In this document: positions 19,599 through 28,829 of the stretch, in pieces
Layout: every line of letters starts with the position of its first letter
How positions within the stretch are numbered: the stretch's first letter is position 1
Assembly (NCBI GenBank): GCA_001899715.1
Contig: MKWI01000029.1
Coordinates: 62,001 to 126,000 of the forward strand
DNA: 64,000 nt
Origin: Sphingobium sp. 66-54
Lineage (GTDB): Bacteria; Pseudomonadota; Alphaproteobacteria; Sphingomonadales; Sphingomonadaceae
Direction of reading: 5' to 3'
Translations under genes and position numbers: made by a program
Notes under the pieces: generated by a model
What the model was told of the DNA's origin: nothing
The model's database searches: none
What the model saw: only the letters and a program-made list of their open reading frames with translations

Positions 19599-20310
19599 CG
19601 ATTTGATCGCGAAGGGCGGCCCTCGGGAGGGCATCTCCCTTCGGCTGCCTCCGCGGTCGTAGCCACGGCCTCCTATGCCGCTCGGACACCGGTCGCACGC
19701 GCACACCGCCAACCAGCGCGACAGATGCAAGGGCCACCCACCACATCAGCAGAGCATGGCGGCCTGGACTTGAGCCTCCGGAGGGCTCGAAATCACTCCC
19801 ACTCGATCGTTTCCCGTCACCATAAGTTCCTGTTTTAAAACAGAAAAATATTTTACCCAAAGTGCTATACCGTCCGACACACCGTCAAAAATACCGGCTA
19901 TTGAAAACATTGGTTTTTTGGGCTCGATATCCGAAAATGACCTACCGCCATCTATCGCCGACGACGGCCGGTAAGGTCACTGGAAGGGCAGCAATACCGA
20001 CATCGCCGTTCCCACGCTACGCTGCGACCTACGTGAATTCTCCTTCTATTTTCTATACCGTCATCGTCGAGTTGCCACCGTTCATCCGCCTCGAAGATTG
20101 AGATCGCGTACGGCAACGGAGGCGTGGTTTGTTTGGGCTGCGCGCGCCGCATCGGACTTCATGCCGCGAGGGCCGATCGTTCCCCGCCGAGATTTGAGCA
20201 CGACTGCCACCTGCAGGTTAGGGGCACGCAGAGCTCCGAGTCCTGCCGATTGCCCGCTATCCTATTGCGTTAGGTGTTGCAGATTTTCCTGTCGTCTGCG
20301 ACAAGTATCC
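19599..20310. other. 700-base region without a gene; AT-rich palindrome
   Basis: No open frame here has a recognised motif. A perfect 14-bp palindrome CTGTTTTAAAACAG (19830-19843) is followed by an AT-rich stretch (AAAAATATTTT), which stands out from the GC-rich surroundings and could be a promoter/operator or a boundary of transferred DNA. The last 100 bases before 20311 must hold the promoter of the MerR-like gene. Confidence 0.5.
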
Positions 20311-20781
20311 ATGTCGCTGCAAACGATTCAGTTTACCCAGGAGCAAGCGCGCGATCTCGCCGGAGTATCGCCGGGTGAGGTGCGTGCGTGGCGTAAGGCT
20401 GTGAGCTATCTGGCCGCCAAGCCGGGCAAAGCCGCGCGATTTACCTTCGCAGACATTCTCGGACTGGCGATCACGCGGCGGATCACCGGCGATTTTCACG
20501 TTCGCATCAGTGATATCGGTGACAGTATGGACGCGCTTTTCCGCGCCCTGTCAGAGACGCGTCCCTCCGATCTTGAGGGGTCTATCGCTTTGATTGACGC
20601 CCAGACTTCGCGTTTGGTGCCTGGCGCGGACCTGGGAGCCAAGTCGCTTAAAGATCCGACCTTCGTCGTCCCCTGCGACCAGCTCATCCACGATTTGAGC
20701 CAGCGAGTGATGCCGCTCGCGCCGGCCTCGCTCCAAGCGGCCCTGCCCTTCGCACCCCAGATGGTGAAGACGGGACGATGA
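20311..20781 (+). CDS. MerR-like helix-turn-helix protein of a defence locus
   Basis: The 156-residue product opens with a MerR-type DNA-binding helix pair: FTQEQARDLAGVSPGEVRAW, then FTFADILGLAITRRI. The remainder is helical without a known effector domain. Its stop overlaps the next start (ATGA, 4 bases), so it was co-transcribed with the methylase. I have seen small MerR-like proteins as first genes of methylase/helicase defence operons; here it may be the only intact member. An upstream in-frame extension has no ribosome-binding site and was not used. Confidence 0.75.
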   Translation: MSLQTIQFTQEQARDLAGVSPGEVRAWRKAVSYLAAKPGKAARFTFADILGLAITRRITGDFHVRISDIGDSMDALFRALSETRPSDLEGSIALIDAQTSRLVPGADLGAKSLKDPTFVVPCDQLIHDLSQRVMPLAPASLQAALPFAPQMVKTGR

Positions 20782-22612
20782 CTAGCGCGGCCCTTCAACA
20801 AGTCCTGTCGGCAACCGGCTATATGGCTGACGGAGAAGCTGCGCCAGGCGTTCTGCTGGGCGACGAAGCTCGCCTGGGTCGTCGAGGCCGATCCTTCACG
20901 CCCGACGCCTTGTGGCGTGGCCAGTCCTCGCTGACGGTCTATTTCAAGTTCACGTCGAGCCCGCCGGCCGATGCAGAACTGGCCGCATGGCGTCAGGAAA
21001 TCTGGAATGAGGGGTTCGCGCCCCTTCTCTGGGTCGTGTCTCCAGACCGCATCGATCTCTACAATGGCTTCGGTCGCCCTCGACCCGAAGCCGATCCGGC
21101 GAAAAACCGTCTCGCGACCTTCCAGACGATCGCCTCCGGACTGGAGGAACTCGACGCGCTCGCTGGCCGCTTCGCCATGGAAACCGGGCAGTTCTGGACC
21201 AAGACGAAGCAGGTGGATCGCAAGACCGCGGTCGATCAACAACTGCTCTCAGACCTTGCCGTGCTCGAACGTGACCTGGTCTCGGCAAACCTTGTCCGTG
21301 ACACTCCGGCGCCGCGCCCATCGAGGGACGTGCCCGGTCCACGGAGGCCACCCGCGCCGGCGTCTATTATACCCGCCTGCCGGTGGTCGCCTTGATCCTT
21401 GACGAGGTCATGGACGGCCTCGACGGCGAACAGACCGTGCTCGACCTGACGTGCGGATCGGGCGTCTTCCTTGTCGAGGCGTTTCGGCGATTGGTCCACC
21501 TACAGGGCTTGGAAATGCCGCTGACGAGGACCCGCATCCGCAAGGCGCTCTACACCCAGGTCTACGGCGTCGACACCAGCGAAGCCGCAATCCGGGTAGC
21601 GGCTTTCAGCCTCTACTTGGCGGCCCTGGAACTCGACCCCGATCCGCAGCCCCCGGAAGGCCTGACGTTCGAGCCCCTGATCGGTCGAACGCTATTCGTT
21701 GGCGACGCCAGGACCATCGAGAAGACAGTAGCGGGGACCGAACACCTCATCGACGATGACGGCCTGAAGTCGTTCGACGTTATCGTCGGCAACCCGCCGT
21801 GGAGCTTCAAGGGTAAGGCTGGCACGGCCGATCGACGCAAGGGCGGCGGAACCCTTCCCGCTCAACCGCGCGGCGTCGGCCTCGACTTCCTGATGCGGGC
21901 TGCCGAATTCGCGAATCCGCAAACGCGGTTCGGCATGGTCCTAAGCGCCACCCCATTCTTCAGCGCCAGCAAAACCGGCGCATCGGCGGCCCGCCACGTG
22001 GTTCGGGCCTTGGGTCCGGTGACACTCGTCAATCTGTCGAACCTGCGATCCTGGCTGTTCGAGGGCGCGGCGATGCCGGCCATGGTCCTGTTCGCTCGGC
22101 ATCGGCCCCAGCCAACCGAGACCCTGACGATCGTCCAGGTCCCGTGGTCGCCTGCGGGGCCGCGCTCCCACACCTTCGAAATCGCGCCCAGCGACATCGT
22201 CCGTCTTTCGTTGGACGACTGGGAAGCACGGCCGACCCGCCTCAAGACGGCGGCTTTCGGCCGACGGCGGGACCTGCGCCTCATCGACGATCTCACCGAC
22301 GGACATCAGCCGCTTGGCGAGCGGCTTCGTGATCTGGGCACCGTGCTGGGCGACGGCCTCATCCTTGGGAAAGCCGAGAACCGCAACCGCGACGCGGCTT
22401 ACCTGACTGGGCTCCACTATCTGCAGAAGGACGACCTGCAGCCCTTCGCCGTTCCCGACGACCTTCCCTCGTTTGCACTAACGGCCGCCCAGTGGCCACG
22501 CGATCGGGCCCTCTACAAAGCGCCCCTGCTGCTGGTGAAGGAGTTTCTGCCCGGACAGCCGAGGCCGTTGACCGCAGTCTCCGACCGCGACCTCGTCTTC
22601 GCCGAAGCCTTC
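20778..22612 (+). pseudogene. N6-adenine DNA methylase (Eco57I/type IIG-like), internally deleted and frameshifted
   Basis: Two frames hold parts of one enzyme. The first (20778 to about 21310) is the N-terminal region with FAPLLWVVSPDRIDLYNGFG and LAGRFAMETGQFW. The second begins near 21341 and reads GVYYTRLPVVALILDEV, then the SAM-binding motif I VLDLTCGSGVFLVEAF and the catalytic motif IV VIVGNPPWSF. The frames are offset, and the roughly 150-200 residues normally between these regions are missing, so a deletion joined them out of frame near 21310-21340. The C-terminal target-recognition part ends abruptly at EAFFG near 22612. The enzyme would have methylated adenine in DNA and cannot be functional as read. 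Confidence 0.75.
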
Positions 22613-22805
22613 TTCGGCGCGCCCTCACCTGGCAGGACTTCGAGCTCCTCGTCGATCTGGTTTTCTCGACCAGTGGTTGGCGCCGGGTGAGCCAGGTCGG
22701 GCGCACGCAGAAGACTGTAGACCTGGAACTCATCTTGCCCAGCACGGCCGAGCGCGCTTTCGTTCAGGTCAAATCGCAGGCCACATCCGCGGCCTTGAAC
22801 GACTA
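22613..22805 (+). pseudogene. Restriction-endonuclease-like domain fragment
   Basis: Right after the methylase breaks off, the reading ALTWQDFELLVDLVFSTSGW, RRVSQVGRTQKTVDLELILP and AFVQVKSQATSAALNDYVA appears. The D...E-x-K type pattern (VDLEL, then VQVKS) is that of PD-(D/E)XK nucleases found beside such methylases. Only about 65 residues remain. At about 22805 the similarity stops where an inverted helicase fragment begins. It is a scar fragment, not a working gene. Confidence 0.65.
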
Positions 22806-23712
22806 TGTGGCCCTCCGCCATGCCCCCGAGCCGATTGCGCAAGGCGCTGAGGGCTGCCGCTGGCGACGAGCCGATGCAGCGCATTAACGCGAGTGTTCCC
22901 CAGAAGGCGAGCCGCCGCGCCCGTTCCCCATCGGCACGGGTTGCGACACCAAGGCAGTATTCCAGCACGTCTTCCTGGAAGTTCTGGAAATCGCCGGTCA
23001 GCGTGTAGGGCGCATCCGCTTTCATCGATTTCGCAAAAGCGCCCGCCTCCCCCCACTTGTCGGAAATATCGGGGCGGCGACGCTGGACAAAGTGTTTGGC
23101 GAGCCGGTCGGCATAGCGGCGCCGTGCGTTCTGATCGCCCGCCTCGGGTCCGTCTGCGAGGTCGCCGTGCAACAGACTGAGCAGGCGCGCATAGGCATCC
23201 TGATTGCCGCTATGCGGGGTCGCTGTGAGCAGGAGCAGGTGGCGCGTGGCGTCTTCCGCGAGCCGTTCGAGCAGAGCGTAGCGTTGCTGTGTGCCCTTCT
23301 CGCTACCACCAACGCAGGTGTGGGCCTCGTCAACAATGACGAAGCCAGGACAAGCCTGTGCGAAGCTTTCCCGTCGGCTGTCGGCCTTGATGTAGTCGAG
23401 GCTGACGACGGTGTAGGGATAGACGCCGAAGATGGTGTCGCCGAGCGCCAGTCCGCGTTCCAGCGAACGGGCGCGCGCCGATGTGACGGCCACGGCATCA
23501 ATATCGAACTTTTCCGCCAGCTCGCCGACCCACTGATCCACGAGATGCGGCGGACACAACACGGAAAAGCGCTCGACCTCACCCCGGTCGATCATCTCGC
23601 GCAAGATCATGCCCGCCTCAACGGTCTTTCCGATACCAACGTCATCGGCAATGAGCAGCCGTTTCACGTCGAGCCTCAGCGCCATGAGCAGGGGAACGAG
23701 CTGGTATGCGCG
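22806..23712 (-). pseudogene. SNF2/DEAH-box helicase fragment, inverted
   Basis: On the minus strand the frame reads RAYQLVPLLMALRLD, the Walker A motif LLIADDVGIGKTVEAGMI, SVLCPPHLVDQW, the DEAH box FVIVDEAHTCV and motif III LLLLTATPHSGN. This is the first RecA-like domain of a SNF2-type helicase. Both ends are lost: the N-terminus stops at about 23712, where a kinase gene runs the other way, and the chain stops at about 22806 near SSPAAALSALRNR, before the second helicase domain. Such helicases accompany methylase/nuclease defence operons, so the fragment probably came from the same locus and was inverted. Confidence 0.75.
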
Positions 23713-24624
23713 CGGCTCAGGCACGCACATGGCGACCTGCATCTCGCGAATATCGCGATAATCGACGATGAGCCCGTCTTGTTCGATTGCCTCGAATTCG
23801 ATTCAACACTTGCAACAACCGATGTGCTCTACGACCTCGCCTTTCTCCTGATGGACCTTTGGGCGCGCGGGTTTCAAGTTCAGGCGAATCTTCTGCTGAA
23901 CCGCTACCTGGATGTTTCTCCGCAAGATGAGCCGGGCATAGCACTCATGCCCTTGTTTCTTTCCATCCGCGCGACCATCCGGGCCCATGCATTGGCAGCA
24001 CAAGCCGCGGCGTCGCCGGATTTAGACCTCGAGGCCAAAGCACTGCATTATCTGGCGCTCGCCGATGATTTGCTCGTTCCTGCGTCGCCGCGCCTCGTGG
24101 CAATCGGTGGGCTTTCAGGGACCGGAAAGTCGACCATCGCCAAGCTGGTGGCTCCTTGTCTGGGTCGGGCCCCCGGTGCCCGAGTTCTAAGGTCAGACGT
24201 CATGCGCAAGCGGTTAGCGGGTGTTCCGCCAGAAACGACGCTTCGCAGAGCCTCATATACCTCGACAGCGAGCGCGGCGGTCTATGACGAGTTGGAACGA
24301 TTGGCCAGCCACACCCTGCAAGCCGGGCAAGCCGCGATAGCGGACGCGGTCTTTGCAAGGCCCGAGGAACGCGATGCGATCAATCAGGTCGCACGGCGCC
24401 GGGGAGTTCCATTCGAGGGTATCTGGCTCGAGGCTTCGCCGGATCTATTGAAGCAAAGGATCACGGCGCGCGCGAACGATGCCTCGGACGCCGATGCCGC
24501 CGTGGCCGAAGCGCAGGCGCACTATGACATTGGCGGCGTTGACTGGCACAAGGTGCGGGCGGACGCCGCACGCGAGGTTGTCGCTGACAAAGTACGTACG
24601 ATCCTAGTCGGAGAAGATCTCTGA
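23713..24624 (+). pseudogene. APH-like/AAA kinase fusion, N-terminus missing
   Basis: From 23713 the frame reads RLRHAHGDLHLANIAIIDDE and VLFDCLEFD, the catalytic loop of an aminoglycoside-phosphotransferase-like kinase. It is followed by a helical linker and then a P-loop kinase domain with GGLSGTGKSTIAKLVAP and HYDIGGVDW near the C-terminus. Proteins of this kind are about 500 residues; here about 300 remain, since the N-terminal lobe of the first domain is replaced by the inverted helicase fragment. The frame is open further upstream only as antisense of that helicase. No start codon fits. A terminator follows 55 bases after the stop. Confidence 0.72.
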
Positions 24625-24678
24625 TCGTCTGAGCCGGGCTCAACGGGTCGGAACGGAACTCCTGTCCTCAGCATCGAC

Positions 24679-24710
24679 GGGCGGAGGATACAGTGCGCCC
24701 TCCGCCCTTT
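24679..24710 (+). terminator. Rho-independent terminator after the kinase remnant
   Basis: A 9-bp perfect stem (GGGCGGAGG at 24679-24687, CCTCCGCCC at 24699-24707) has an 11-base loop and is followed by TTTCC. It lies about 55 bases past the kinase stop. Confidence 0.8.
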
Positions 24711-24784
24711 CCTTCGTATTATTCCCAATAGGTCCACAGCCAGCACTGGTCGAAACTACGTCGACGAGGAAGGACGCAGTTATC

Positions 24785-24913
24785 ATGTACATTCTCCCCA
24801 CAACTGACGCCCACAAGCACCACTACACGCAATCTCAACTGCGCGTCGGGATCGGGCTGGCGCTTCTGTTCGTGACACTGGGAACGCAGCTGATCTGGGC
24901 GCTCGCTATCTGA
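24785..24913 (+). CDS. 42-residue single-helix membrane protein
   Basis: The short frame begins MYILPTTDAHKHHYTQSQLR, with three histidines, and ends with one hydrophobic helix (VGIGLALLFVTLGTQLIWAL). GAGGAAGGA lies about 10 bases before the ATG at 24785, and the codons are GC-rich at third positions. No family is recognised. It sits alone between the kinase terminator and the TetR operator. Confidence 0.6.
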   Translation: MYILPTTDAHKHHYTQSQLRVGIGLALLFVTLGTQLIWALAI

Positions 24914-25377
24914 TCGTCATCCTGCACGGCCGTCCACCAGCGTTTCACCTTCGCTACCGGGCTGGATCGCTGGACGGGATAAACGGCCTTCAGACAATCT
25001 CGATTTCGTTGCACACGTCGACGCCCCCTGGAACTGCCTGGCCGTCGCCGCCTCGATCTGTCGCTCGTGCGGCGTGTGTGTCGTCCCACTCCGATAGACC
25101 GGCTCTCCTCGGCGTGAACATTGGTCGTCTTGGCGGGAAAGGCAGACCAGTGCCGTTGCGGGTCATCCTTCAAAGGTGATTTGCACTGCCTCTTCACGAA
25201 GAGGACCGACAATTCGGAATACCGCAGGGATGGTTCATCGAGCGAACGGGGGTAGCCTACCCGAGAAAGGCTGCACGGGCACGCTGTGACTTGCCCTGAG
25301 GCCTCCTACTCTCCCGCCCTCGCCATTTATCGAATTTCCCCCTCAGCGGATCCATCTTGCAACGAATACATATTGCG
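24914..25377. other. Intergenic stretch without a recognised gene
   Basis: About 460 bases with only short, motif-free frames on both strands. The right end holds the TetR promoter: TTGCAA at 25357-25362 and a possible -10 (TAGATA, 25380-25385) 17 bases further, inside the palindromic operator. Confidence 0.5.
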
Positions 25378-25405
25378 GATAGATAGTAATTAATTACTAT
25401 CTATC
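25378..25405. promoter_or_regulatory. Perfect 28-bp palindromic operator of the TetR efflux operon
   Basis: GATAGATAGTAATT is followed directly by its reverse complement AATTACTATCTATC, a perfect 14+14 palindrome without spacer. It ends 13 bases before the TetR start and covers the likely -10 region. Its length and symmetry are as expected for two TetR dimers or one long site. I infer that the TetR protein encoded next represses its own operon here. Confidence 0.88.
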
Positions 25406-25418
25406 GAAGGCGCAGGCA

Positions 25419-26027
25419 ATGAATGGGCGTGCCAGGCATCTCCCCGCCGACGAGCGACGGGCGGCGACCGTTGAGGCGGTCATCGACCTGGCTGCGGAAC
25501 AGAACCCTAGCGATATTACAACGATGGCCATCGCCCAGCGCATGGGACTGACCCAGGGGGCGCTTTTTCGTCATTTCCCGAGCAAGGACGCCATCTTGCA
25601 AGCTGTCATGTCCTGGGTGACCGAGCGCTTGCTCACCCGTGTCGACAAGGCAGCCGAAGAGGCCGCCTCTCCAGTCACCGCCCTTGAGGCGGTCTTCATG
25701 ACGCATATCGATTTCGTGTCTGCTCATCCTGGTGTGCCGAGAATGCTGTTCGGAGAGCTGCAACGACCGGGCGAGACTCTCCCGAAGCGCATGGTCCAGA
25801 CCCTGATCCGCCGTTATGGTGAACAGCTGCATATCCTGCTCGAAACCGGAAAGACACGGGGCGAGTTGCGTCCTGACCTCGATTCAGATGCCGCAGCCAC
25901 ACTGTTCATCGGCACGATCCAGGGTCTCGTCATGCAATCCATGTTGGCGGGCGATGTGGCGCGCATCCGTCGCGATGCACCCGGCGTGTTCGCCATCTAT
26001 CTGCGCGGCATCGGAGCAGCATCATGA
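25419..26027 (+). CDS. TetR/AcrR-family repressor of the ABC efflux operon
   Basis: The 202 residues contain an N-terminal TetR DNA-binding domain: TVEAVIDLAAEQNPSDITTM, AIAQRMGLTQGALFRHFPSK. The C-terminal ligand-binding helices follow (AVFMTHIDFVSAHPGVPRML, GTIQGLVMQSMLAGDV). It resembles the CecR/YbiH type that heads ybhGFSR-like operons in enterobacteria. The stop overlaps the adaptor gene by 4 bases, and the palindrome just upstream of its ATG is the obvious operator. It probably senses a toxic compound that the pump exports. Confidence 0.9.
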   Translation: MNGRARHLPADERRAATVEAVIDLAAEQNPSDITTMAIAQRMGLTQGALFRHFPSKDAILQAVMSWVTERLLTRVDKAAEEAASPVTALEAVFMTHIDFVSAHPGVPRMLFGELQRPGETLPKRMVQTLIRRYGEQLHILLETGKTRGELRPDLDSDAAATLFIGTIQGLVMQSMLAGDVARIRRDAPGVFAIYLRGIGAAS

Positions 26028-27055
26028 AGGAAATCCGGCTATCCGGCACGGCCAAGCGGGTCTTGATTGTTGTTGCCGTCATAGCGGCAATCGGTGCCGG
26101 ATGGCTGTGGACGCAACGTTCGGGTAATGGCGGCGAAACACTCACCCTGTACGGCAATGTCGATATTCGGGAGGTGCAATTGGCCTTCCGCCAGTCCGGC
26201 CGCGTAGCGCAGATGCACTTCGATGAAGGTGATCATATCGAAGCAGGCGCGCGCATGGGAACCCTCGACGCACAACCGTTTGAAGAAGCGCTCGCGGCGG
26301 CCGATGCGGCCGTAGCGGTCGCGCAGGCAGACCTCGACAAGTTGCGCCGCGGCCTGCGTCCGCAAGAGATTACACAGACACAGGAGGCTCTCAATCAGGC
26401 CTTGGCCGTCGCCAGGGATACGGCGCGCAATTTCGACCGTCAGAGCCAGTTGCTCGCGTCAGGCGCTGCCAGTCAAAAGACGGCCGATGCCGCGCGCGCC
26501 GCGCGCGATCAGGCCACTGCCGGAGTCAACGCAGCCCGGGCCGCGTATTCGCAGGCCAAGGAAGGCTTCCGCCAGGAAGATATAGCGGCGGGGCAAGCGC
26601 GTCTCGCTGCCGCGCAGGCGGCGCGGGCACAGGCCGCCACTGCGCTTGCCGATACTACGCTGCTTGCGCCAAGCACCGGCACGGTGATTGCACGGGTTCG
26701 CGAACCCGGCAGCATGGTTGTCAGTCAGAGTCCGATCTATAGCCTCAGCCTTGATGCGCCGGTTTATGTGCGCGCTTATGTCGGTGAGCCGGATCTAGGC
26801 CGCATCGCGCCCGGAATGCGGGTACGCGTCCGCGGTGACTCGTCCGACAAGACCTATCAAGGCCAGATCGGCTTCATTTCGCCGCGGGCCGAGTTCACGC
26901 CTAAAACGGTGGAGACCGCAGATCTGCGCACGGATCTCGTCTATCGCCTGCGGATCGTCGTCAACAACGCGGATGCCGCGCTGCGTCAAGGCATGCCGGT
27001 GACGATCAAGGTTGATGCCGAGCAAGCCGCCAGCGCGCGCGCCAAAGGCCGCTGA
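26024..27055 (+). CDS. HlyD-family periplasmic adaptor of the ABC exporter
   Basis: The adaptor links the inner-membrane ABC pump to the outer-membrane channel. Its 343 residues begin with one membrane helix (RVLIVVAVIAAIGAGWLW), then the first half of a lipoyl domain (NVDIREVQLAFRQSGRV), an alpha-hairpin rich in Ala/Gln (about residues 90-200, coiled coil), and the second lipoyl half with LLAPSTGTVIARVREPGSMV. The order matches YbhG/HlyD proteins. It starts inside the TetR stop (ATGA) and ends one base before the ATPase gene. Confidence 0.92.
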   Translation: MKEIRLSGTAKRVLIVVAVIAAIGAGWLWTQRSGNGGETLTLYGNVDIREVQLAFRQSGRVAQMHFDEGDHIEAGARMGTLDAQPFEEALAAADAAVAVAQADLDKLRRGLRPQEITQTQEALNQALAVARDTARNFDRQSQLLASGAASQKTADAARAARDQATAGVNAARAAYSQAKEGFRQEDIAAGQARLAAAQAARAQAATALADTTLLAPSTGTVIARVREPGSMVVSQSPIYSLSLDAPVYVRAYVGEPDLGRIAPGMRVRVRGDSSDKTYQGQIGFISPRAEFTPKTVETADLRTDLVYRLRIVVNNADAALRQGMPVTIKVDAEQAASARAKGR

Positions 27056-27056
27056 C

Positions 27057-28829
27057 ATGGCGTCCGGTAGCACGATATCGGACCCGCCACCTGATCAGAC
27101 CGGTGATGTCGCGGTAACCATCACTGATCTGAGCAAGCATTTCGGCGGTGTGCCTGCATTGCAGGACCTCAACGCACAGATAAGCTATGGCCGCCTTACG
27201 GGGCTGGTTGGTCCGGACGGTGCCGGCAAGACTACATTGATGCGCATCCTGACAGGCCTGCTGACGCCGAGCAGCGGCCATGCCGCGGTGGCGGGATTCG
27301 ATGTGGTGGATGATAACGACGCCATCCACGTCGCGACCGGCTACATGCCGCAGCGCTTTGGCCTCTACGAAGACCTGTCGGTCATGGAGAATATGCGTCT
27401 CTACGCGCAGTTGCGCGGCATGAATGCCGACGGACACGCCGACCTGTTTGCGGAACTGCTCGACTTCACGCGCCTTGCCCCCTTCACCGGACGCCTGGCG
27501 GGCAAACTTTCCGGCGGCATGAAGCAGAAGTTGGGCCTGGCCTGCGCGCTGATGGCCCGGCCTGCCGTGCTGCTGCTCGATGAACCGGGTGTAGGTGTCG
27601 ATCCCGTCAGCCGTCAGGATCTGTGGCGCATGGTGCAGGCGCTGACCGATGAAGGGATGGCCGTGGTCTGGTCGACGGCCTACCTTGACGAAGCCGAGCG
27701 CTGCGATACCGTGTTGCTGCTCAACGAAGGGCAACTCTCTTATGACGGGCCGCCCGGAGAGTTGACCGCGCGCCTCACAAACCGAAGCTTTCGCCTGGAA
27801 CAGGTTGGCGACCAGCGGCGGGCCGTGCTTGCCGAGGCGCTCAATCTGGACAGTGTCGGCGATGGAGTGATCCAGGGCGCCGGTGTCCGCGTGGTGTTGC
27901 GTGCCCATGCAGGAACGGAACAAATCAGCGCGCTTGCCGACCGGGTGGAGGCGCAGCTCAGAGCGGTGCCCGCCCGTTTCGAAGACGCCTTCATCGATCT
28001 TCTGGGCGGTGGTCCGGGTGGCACATCCGCGCTCGCCGCGGGATTGTCGCCGGTCGAACTCGCTTCAGACGTCGCCGTTTCCTGCCGGGATCTGACGAAG
28101 CGCTTTGGCGATTTTACAGCCACTGACAATGTGAGCTTCGAGGTCCGCAAAGGAGAAATCTTCGGCCTGCTCGGGCCGAACGGCGCCGGAAAATCGACCA
28201 CCTTCAAGATGCTGTGCGGCCTGCTCAAGCCCACCAGCGGCGAGGCGCACGTTGTGGGGCTGGACCTGCGTCGGGCGACCGGTGCGGCCAAAGGCCAGCT
28301 TGGCTATATGGCACAGAAGTTCTCGCTTTATGGCTTGCTGTCCGTGCGGCAGAACCTGGAATTCTCCGCGGGCGTCTATGGCCTCGACGGCGCCGCGCGG
28401 CAGGCGCGGATCGACGAGATGATCGACATCTTCGGCCTGCAGCCCTGGCTGTCGGCGGCGCCGGACTCGCTGCCGCTCGGGGTTAAGCAACGCCTGGCGC
28501 TGGCCTGCGCGGTGATGCATCGCCCGCCCGTGCTGTTCCTGGATGAGCCGACCTCCGGTGTGGACCCCATCACACGGCGCGAATTCTGGACCCATATCAA
28601 CGGCCTTGCCCGCAAGGGCGTGACGGTGATGGTCACCACCCATTTCATGGACGAGGCGGAATATTGTGACCGGGTGGCGATGCTCTATCGCGCCCGGCTG
28701 ATCGCGCTCGACACGCCGGACGCTCTCAAACGCCGCGCGGTCAGTGATCTCCGGCCGGACCCGACGATGGAGGACGCCTTCATTCATCTGGTCGAGGCCG
28801 AGGACCGCGCTGAGGGCGTTGCCGCATGA
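27057..28829 (+). CDS. ABC exporter ATPase with two nucleotide-binding domains (YbhF-like)
   Basis: The 590-residue protein carries two ABC ATPase domains in tandem. The first has Walker A GPDGAGKTTLMRIL, signature LSGGMKQKLGLACAL and Walker B VLLLDEPGVGVDP. The second has GPNGAGKSTTFKML, the altered signature LPLGVKQRLALACAV and VLFLDEPTSGVDP. The LPLG replacement of LSGG in the second half is also typical of E. coli YbhF. A linker of about 90 residues joins them. The start at 27057 lies two bases past the adaptor stop; a longer frame is not needed. Confidence 0.93.
   Translation: MASGSTISDPPPDQTGDVAVTITDLSKHFGGVPALQDLNAQISYGRLTGLVGPDGAGKTTLMRILTGLLTPSSGHAAVAGFDVVDDNDAIHVATGYMPQRFGLYEDLSVMENMRLYAQLRGMNADGHADLFAELLDFTRLAPFTGRLAGKLSGGMKQKLGLACALMARPAVLLLDEPGVGVDPVSRQDLWRMVQALTDEGMAVVWSTAYLDEAERCDTVLLLNEGQLSYDGPPGELTARLTNRSFRLEQVGDQRRAVLAEALNLDSVGDGVIQGAGVRVVLRAHAGTEQISALADRVEAQLRAVPARFEDAFIDLLGGGPGGTSALAAGLSPVELASDVAVSCRDLTKRFGDFTATDNVSFEVRKGEIFGLLGPNGAGKSTTFKMLCGLLKPTSGEAHVVGLDLRRATGAAKGQLGYMAQKFSLYGLLSVRQNLEFSAGVYGLDGAARQARIDEMIDIFGLQPWLSAAPDSLPLGVKQRLALACAVMHRPPVLFLDEPTSGVDPITRREFWTHINGLARKGVTVMVTTHFMDEAEYCDRVAMLYRARLIALDTPDALKRRAVSDLRPDPTMEDAFIHLVEAEDRAEGVAA

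Noticed and set aside
23092..23712. Upstream 207 codons of the apparent kinase gene
   Set aside because: They are the reverse complement of the helicase fragment; kinase similarity begins only at 23713.
24835..25212. 125-codon minus-strand frame
   Set aside because: Arg-rich without a motif, no ribosome-binding site, and it overlaps the small plus-strand gene; left unannotated.
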